Shown in pieces: positions 32,782-36,924 of a stretch of 36,924 bases of DNA (positions within the stretch are counted from its first letter, which is position 1; each line of letters starts with the position of its first letter). The notes beneath the pieces are model-generated. The model searched no databases, was not told the origin of the DNA, and saw only the letters and a list, made by a program, of their open reading frames with translations. Origin of the DNA: XYA12-FULL-58-9 sp001798605 (GTDB lineage: Bacteria; Myxococcota; XYA12-FULL-58-9); contig DAINMX010000040.1 in assembly GCA_036736205.1 (NCBI GenBank), forward strand, positions 1 through 36,924, given 5' to 3'. Made by a program: the position numbers and the translations under genes.

Positions 32782-34305
32782 ATGGCACACAGGATAAGCT
32801 ACAAACTGATCATGACGACAGCGGTCGTCTCAATCGCGATCATCGGTGTTTTTTCCTACTACATCCTAACCTCTCAGCGCGAAGCCTTGATTTACCACGT
32901 CAAGGACCACGCCCATCAACTGAGCGAAACGATCAAGAGTAGTACCAACTACGACATGCTGCTCAATCAGAGAGACCGGGTCCATCGAACGATCGACATG
33001 ATCGCTCAACAGGATGGAATTAAGAAGGTCCGTGTTTTCAACAAAGAAGGGACGATCATCTACTCCTCCGACAAGGCGGTGATTGGCACGATGGTCGACA
33101 CTCAAGCAGAGGCCTGTTTCGCCTGTCATGCCGCGGACTCGCCTCTCGAAAAGCTCGCGACAACCGATCGTACCCGCATTTTCGAGTCTAAATCGGGCAC
33201 AAAGAACCTCGGCATCATTAACCCGATTTACAACGAGCCGAGTTGTTGGACAGCAGAATGTCATGCTCACAGCCGCGATCAGAAGGTGCTAGGTGTTCTC
33301 GATGTGACGATGTCTCTCGATGAGGTTGAGCGTCAGATGAGTGCTGACCGCACGCGGTTTCTTCTTTTTGCTCTCATTGCCGTGTTTGCGATTAGCCTTC
33401 TCATCTGGATCATTTTCGAGAATCTTGTCGGCAAACCTGTCGGCAGGCTGATGGTGGCAACCAATCAGATCGCCAAGGGCGATCTCGCCTACAAGATCGA
33501 AGTGAAAAGAAACGACGAGCTCGGACATTTGGGCAACTCGTTTAACGAGATGATGCACAAACTAGCCGAAGCACAAAAGCAGCTGGTGCAATCGGACAAG
33601 CTGGCGTCTCTGGGTAGGCTCGCCGCTGGCGTCGCCCATGAAATCAACAACCCGCTTACGGGAGTTCTCACCTACAGTAGCCTCCTTCTGCGGCGGTGTA
33701 CCGATGATGCCGAAACCAAAGAAGATCTCGAAGTCATTGTTCGTGAGACCAAGCGCTGTCGCGAGATCGTCAAACAACTCCTGGACTTCTCCCGCCAGGC
33801 GCCGACAAAAAAGGTCGAAGTTGGAATTGTGGGCGTCATCGAGAACGCTTTGAGTATTGTCGGGCACCGTTTGAGCTTGAACAACATCGTCGTCGTTCGA
33901 GAAATTGAGTCGGGATTGCCGACCGTCGACGGTGATCCGAACCAGATCCTGCAGGTCTTCATCAATGTGTTGGTGAATGCGGCTGATAGTATCGGTGTTG
34001 ACGGCAAGATCACTATTAGTGCTAGGATTTGTCAGCCTATTGAGCAATGTGGTGTCGAAGTGGTGATCCGCGACACCGGATGTGGAATTCCCAGGGAGGC
34101 GGTTGGCAAAGTGTTTGAGCCGTTCTTCACAACCAAGGAAAACAGCGGCACGGGACTCGGGCTCGCTGTGGTATGGGGGATCATCGATCGGCATGGAGGA
34201 GAGATTGACCTCGCGAGTGAGGTCGGTGAGGGGACCGCTGTGAGAATTCGCTTGCCAGCAACCAACAAAACCTCAGAATCGACGACCCCAGTACCTCATG
34301 CATAA
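32782..34305 (+). CDS. Sensor histidine kinase with periplasmic haem c-type motifs
   Basis: A 507-residue membrane kinase: helix 1 at about 10-29, a periplasmic domain at 30-192, helix 2 at 193-213, HAMP at about 214-265, and a coiled coil. The kinase core has the H-box VAHEINNPL (His286), N-box INVLVNAADS, G1 DTGCGI, F-box FEPFFTTK and G2 GTGLGL. The periplasmic domain carries CFACH (Cys112-Cys115-His116), a standard haem c motif, and CWTAECH (Cys155-x4-Cys160-His161), a spaced variant. It therefore probably binds one or two haems and senses redox state, oxygen or NO. It overlaps the next regulator gene by 8 nt, and the operon continues with a second regulator. GGAG lies about 13 nt upstream of the ATG, so start strength is modest. 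Confidence 0.9.
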   Translation: MAHRISYKLIMTTAVVSIAIIGVFSYYILTSQREALIYHVKDHAHQLSETIKSSTNYDMLLNQRDRVHRTIDMIAQQDGIKKVRVFNKEGTIIYSSDKAVIGTMVDTQAEACFACHAADSPLEKLATTDRTRIFESKSGTKNLGIINPIYNEPSCWTAECHAHSRDQKVLGVLDVTMSLDEVERQMSADRTRFLLFALIAVFAISLLIWIIFENLVGKPVGRLMVATNQIAKGDLAYKIEVKRNDELGHLGNSFNEMMHKLAEAQKQLVQSDKLASLGRLAAGVAHEINNPLTGVLTYSSLLLRRCTDDAETKEDLEVIVRETKRCREIVKQLLDFSRQAPTKKVEVGIVGVIENALSIVGHRLSLNNIVVVREIESGLPTVDGDPNQILQVFINVLVNAADSIGVDGKITISARICQPIEQCGVEVVIRDTGCGIPREAVGKVFEPFFTTKENSGTGLGLAVVWGIIDRHGGEIDLASEVGEGTAVRIRLPATNKTSESTTPVPHA

Positions 34306-35119
34306 TGGGGCAGACCTATTGGTTGTTGATGACGAGCCGATTGTCATCGCTTCGGTAGCCAAGACAGTCGCTGGCGAGCGTCTGAGCATTGATTCTGCAG
34401 CCGACACAAAAGCAGCTGGCGACAGACTCAAGACGAACTCATACCGTGCGATCCTGTGTGACCTCATGCTTCCTGGGGGGTCGGGACTCGACGTGTTGGC
34501 AATCGCTCAAATGAACCAGCCAGGCATACCGGTTGTCATCATGACCGGCTATGCCACGTTGGAGAACGCCGTGACGCCGTTCAGGCTGGGTGCATTTGAT
34601 TGTCTGCCTAAGCCGTTTGACGTAGGTGAGCTGTTGGGGGTTGTTCAATGCGCGTTGCGGTATTCCGACGCAGAGCACAAACCCCCGTTGGCAGTCTGTG
34701 GCGAATCCGCAGATCGCGCGTCAATCATTGAGAGCAAGAACACGCTGTACGGACTTGGGATCAACACCTGGGCGTTGGTAAGTGCGCCCTCCAAGCTCGT
34801 GAGGGTGGGCATGGCGCACGCTTTTGCGGACAGTATTCGCTACTTCGACAGGCTCAAGTTGCCTGCCGTTGGTGAGGAAGTGACCCAGGGCAAACCATGC
34901 GCCGAAGTCAGTACCCGTGACGGTGCATCCTGTCGCGTTTGGTCGCCCTTGTCCGGGAGAGTGGTGGATATCAATGCCCGCGTTGGTGAAGACCCGCAGG
35001 CTGTGAATATCGACCCGGAGGGGGAAGGTTGGCTGTTCGACCTCGAACCCAGCCACCTCGATTCTGAGGTCGCTAGCTTGGTTTGCCGAGACCGTTGGGG
35101 AGATGGAAAGAGGAGTTGA
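34298..35119 (+). CDS. Response regulator with C-terminal GcvH-like domain (no lipoyl lysine)
   Basis: A 273-residue protein. Residues 1-120 are a receiver (VVDDEP acidic pocket, phosphoacceptor Asp55 in LCDLMLP, Thr83 and Lys105 of KPFD). Residues about 145-255 match the glycine-cleavage H-protein fold: NTWALVS, VRVGMAHAFADSI, VGEEVTQGKPCAEV, then SPLSGRVVDINARVGEDPQ and GEGWLF. In true GcvH the lipoylated Lys lies eight residues before the Pro of the A-P-V-S-G-like turn. Here that position is Gly in TRDGASCRVWSP, so lipoylation is not expected and the domain probably acts as a binding or sensing module. No DNA-binding domain is present. It overlaps the kinase gene by 8 nt. Confidence 0.85.
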   Translation: MHNGADLLVVDDEPIVIASVAKTVAGERLSIDSAADTKAAGDRLKTNSYRAILCDLMLPGGSGLDVLAIAQMNQPGIPVVIMTGYATLENAVTPFRLGAFDCLPKPFDVGELLGVVQCALRYSDAEHKPPLAVCGESADRASIIESKNTLYGLGINTWALVSAPSKLVRVGMAHAFADSIRYFDRLKLPAVGEEVTQGKPCAEVSTRDGASCRVWSPLSGRVVDINARVGEDPQAVNIDPEGEGWLFDLEPSHLDSEVASLVCRDRWGDGKRS

Positions 35120-35120
35120 G

Positions 35121-36293
35121 ATGTTTGTTGTTATCGTTATTGCGGCCGTGGTTTTGATTGTGGTGGTGGATTTGGCGATGCGAACGGTCTTAGGACGCCT
35201 TGCTCAAACCCGTCGCCGCCGACAACGGCAGGAGGCACTCGATCTTGGTTTGAAGCTGACCATCAGTGACGATACGCCGAGCCTCACGCGAGTGGAAGTC
35301 GCAGATCCGAAAGCGCGTATTCTCGCCATTGACGACGAGCGCATCGTTCTGGACTCCTTCCGCAAAACACTGGTGTTAGAAGGGTTTGCTGTCGACACGG
35401 TAGAGACGGGAGCAGAGGGTCTCAACCTGCTCGCAAAACGAGAGTACGACTTCGTTTTTACCGACTTGAAAATGCCCAACATGGACGGCCTTGACGTCAC
35501 CAAGGCGGTCAAGCATGTCCGACCAGATGTCGATGTCATTTTGATCACCGGACACGCCACCGTCGAATCGGCGGTAGACGCCATGAAGTATGGTGCTCTC
35601 GACTATGTGCAAAAACCCTTTTCGGCCGACGAGCTGGTTGATTTTGTGAGCAAGTCGTTGTTTCGACGACAAGATCGCATTGAAAAACAACAGACTCCCC
35701 AGATCCATTTGGTCACTGTTGCTTCCTCCGAACAGGAATCGAACCGCGTTTTCAACGTGCCAGCCGGAGTGTTTGTTTCATCTTCGCACGCGTGGGCGAA
35801 GATTGAGGTGACCGGAGAAGTCCGGATTGGTCTCGACGATCTCGTGCGCAAAACCTTGGGAGAAATCGACGCCATCATTCTACCGAAAGTGGGCAGCACG
35901 CTGAGTATCGGTGGACGTCTGTTTACCGTCAAACGTGGAGAGCACAGCATCGCTTTCCCCAGTCCTGTTGCCGGCCGTGTTACCCGAGTCAACGATGACC
36001 TCGAGGATCGAGTGGAGTTGTTGCGGATCAATCCGCTCGGAGTGGGGTGGATATGCAAAGTCCATCCGAACAATATCACCGCCGATCTGAGCAGCCTGCG
36101 AATCGGCGCCGACGCGATCTCGTGGTACGAAAGTGAGGCTAAGAAGGTCGTCGAAATGCATGCTCGCATCCACCGAGGGGAAGACCATAACGGAACGGCC
36201 GAGGTTCGTCAGGCGACCTCGACGATCGATGCTGCGGCAGCTGATGCCATTTGGAAGGCATTCCCCGGGGTTTTCCTTCAGACAACCCCTTGA
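35121..36293 (+). CDS. Membrane-anchored response regulator with GcvH-like domain
   Basis: A 390-residue protein. One N-terminal helix (FVVIVIAAVVLIVVVDLAM) is followed by a basic RRRRQRQ stop-transfer, which would hold the rest at the inner membrane on the cytoplasmic side. A receiver follows at about 64-185 (IDDER, Asp115 in FTDLKMP, Thr143, Lys165 of QKPF). A GcvH-like domain at about 215-315 has SSSHAWAKIEV, VRIGLDDLVRKTLG, SPVAGRVTRVNDDL and GVGWICKV. The lipoyl-lysine position is occupied by Glu in KRGEHSIAFPSP. A polar tail follows. The ATG at 35121, rather than 35103, has AAGAGGAG before it. It starts 1 nt after the previous stop and is the last gene of the operon, which ends at the terminator at 36327. 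Confidence 0.85.
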   Translation: MFVVIVIAAVVLIVVVDLAMRTVLGRLAQTRRRRQRQEALDLGLKLTISDDTPSLTRVEVADPKARILAIDDERIVLDSFRKTLVLEGFAVDTVETGAEGLNLLAKREYDFVFTDLKMPNMDGLDVTKAVKHVRPDVDVILITGHATVESAVDAMKYGALDYVQKPFSADELVDFVSKSLFRRQDRIEKQQTPQIHLVTVASSEQESNRVFNVPAGVFVSSSHAWAKIEVTGEVRIGLDDLVRKTLGEIDAIILPKVGSTLSIGGRLFTVKRGEHSIAFPSPVAGRVTRVNDDLEDRVELLRINPLGVGWICKVHPNNITADLSSLRIGADAISWYESEAKKVVEMHARIHRGEDHNGTAEVRQATSTIDAAAADAIWKAFPGVFLQTTP

Positions 36294-36326
36294 GCTATTT
36301 CACCGCTGTAAGTCTTTGATTTTAGA

Positions 36327-36360
36327 GGATTGACGCACGTATGGCGCGTCAATCCATTTT
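36327..36360 (+). terminator. Rho-independent terminator of the kinase operon
   Basis: A perfect 10-bp stem, ggattgacgc (36327-36336) with gcgtcaatcc (36346-36355), a 9-nt loop, then atttt. It lies 34 nt after the stop of the second regulator. Confidence 0.75.
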
Positions 36361-36363
36361 GGT

Positions 36364-36459
36364 CCCATTGCTCGAGGCGTTATCACAACGGTTTACACTG
36401 AGCGTGATGAGGATGTGATTCGCATCATTAGTGCTCGGATTGCAACGTCCAACGAGAAC
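36364..36459 (+). pseudogene. BrnT-type toxin remnant (C-terminal part)
   Basis: In this frame the DNA reads PIARGVITTVYTERDED and then VIRIISARIATSNEN, which is the C-terminal beta-strand and helix of BrnT (DUF4258) toxins, whose consensus is vvYTER....iRIISARkAt..E. The stop upstream (36331-36333, in the terminator) removes the N-terminal half with the catalytic residues, and there is no BrnA antitoxin gene next to it. The frame stays open beyond 36459 to about 36645, but the sequence no longer matches the family. It is therefore a fragment, probably left by a past insertion or deletion. Confidence 0.6.
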
Positions 36460-36567
36460 AGCATGATCGCGCGACAACTTCTGCGCACTCTGTATCGGCG
36501 CTTTCGCAGCACTGTTTTCCACGGGGGGAGATTTGAGGGGGGAAGGGGGCTACTCTTGCCCGCAGGG

Positions 36568-36714
36568 TCATTCTTCGGAAATGGGCTCGCCGGGCGAGAG
36601 ACCCATGCCCATTTTGTAACCCAGTTCACAAGCGGCCAATACTGAATTTGGCACGGCCACTACGGTGTGAACCTCAAAGTAACTGCGATTATCCTCGTCG
36701 AAAACGATTTCCAT
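36568..36714 (-). CDS. Short unknown frame, 48 codons (possibly a PilZ-like fragment)
   Basis: The frame MEIVFDEDNRSYFEVHTVVA... to the acidic end SPGEPISEE has protein-like composition. The segment upstream in the same frame (GRFCFANRIAWSTG) faintly resembles the strand order of a PilZ domain, ending in YKMGMGL, but a TGA blocks extension. It may be a remnant of a longer gene. The call rests on composition alone. Confidence 0.25.
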   Translation of the reverse strand: MEIVFDEDNRSYFEVHTVVAVPNSVLAACELGYKMGMGLSPGEPISEE

Positions 36715-36924
36715 GGTCGACCCGGTCGACCAAGCAATCCTGTTGGCAAAACAGAAACGACCAGGGATTCACCTCTCGCGACCGCAGAAAGCGCTCATCG
36801 AAAAGATCGCCCGAGAATTGAGAATTCTGGCGCACCGAACACTTGTTTGAACCGGCGATGGGACCACCAGTTTCTTTCTATCCAGGCCCACCAGGTGGAG
36901 AGCCCATCTGCGCCAACGCCCAGA
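36715..36924 (+). other. Window end, no supported gene
   Basis: All frames are interrupted or of poor composition. A gene entering from the right cannot be excluded. Confidence 0.35.

Noticed and set aside
1..36924. CRISPR arrays, tRNA or rRNA genes
   Set aside because: No regularly spaced repeats, cloverleaf or rRNA signature was seen on reading; a dedicated scan was not possible.

Overview
The window looks like chromosomal DNA of a myxobacterium-like deltaproteobacterium (Myxococcota or a close relative). The pointers are a CarD/CdnL-type regulator, a secreted metalloprotease with a MYXO-CTERM-like tail (Gly-Cys, hydrophobic helix, Arg cluster), many lipoproteins and Cys- or Pro-rich envelope proteins, and moderately high GC. 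This placement is inference; no rRNA or other phylogenetic marker was examined.

Layout. 1-5043: an envelope operon made of a LolA-like sorting protein (cut by the window edge), two FtsX/MacB-type permeases, a LolD-like ATPase and an outer-membrane protein. 5067-17586: mostly housekeeping genes, namely an ABC-F ATPase, a Sir2-family protein, a membrane-anchored SH3-like protein, a MORN-type protein, an M49-like metallopeptidase lipoprotein, RlmN, a DUF445 membrane protein, a small membrane protein and Lon. 17690-22861: a coupled envelope trio of a Pro-rich outer-membrane protein, a Cys-rich lipase-like lipoprotein and a small lipoprotein. 22957-25284 (minus strand): a SlyD-type FKBP, a coiled-coil protein and CarD. 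25398-26534: a small redox island in which an OsmC gene is followed, 25 nt later on the same strand, by a 67-codon membrane-protein frame interrupted by one in-frame TGA. A strong SECIS-like hairpin lies just downstream of that TGA, so I read it as a candidate selenoprotein. 26640-29400: a zinc-ribbon protein, the MYXO-CTERM protease and an AraC regulator.

29401-32781 is sparse accessory DNA. It holds two unannotated short peptide genes (32 and 27 aa) that share the core AGGSWCSCHLRA and differ mainly by silent or conservative changes. Between them lie an ankyrin-repeat protein and an IS66-like transposase remnant, and beyond them a protein with duplicated EF-hand-like loops. 32782-36293 is a three-gene signalling operon: a sensor kinase with two periplasmic haem c-type motifs and two response regulators, each ending in a GcvH-like domain without the lipoyl lysine. 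A clear intrinsic terminator follows, then a BrnT toxin remnant and poorly coding DNA to the window end.

The three observations most worth following are the candidate OsmC-linked selenoprotein, the twin Cys peptides, and the haem-sensing kinase with non-lipoylated GcvH-like regulators. I saw no tRNA, rRNA or CRISPR array.
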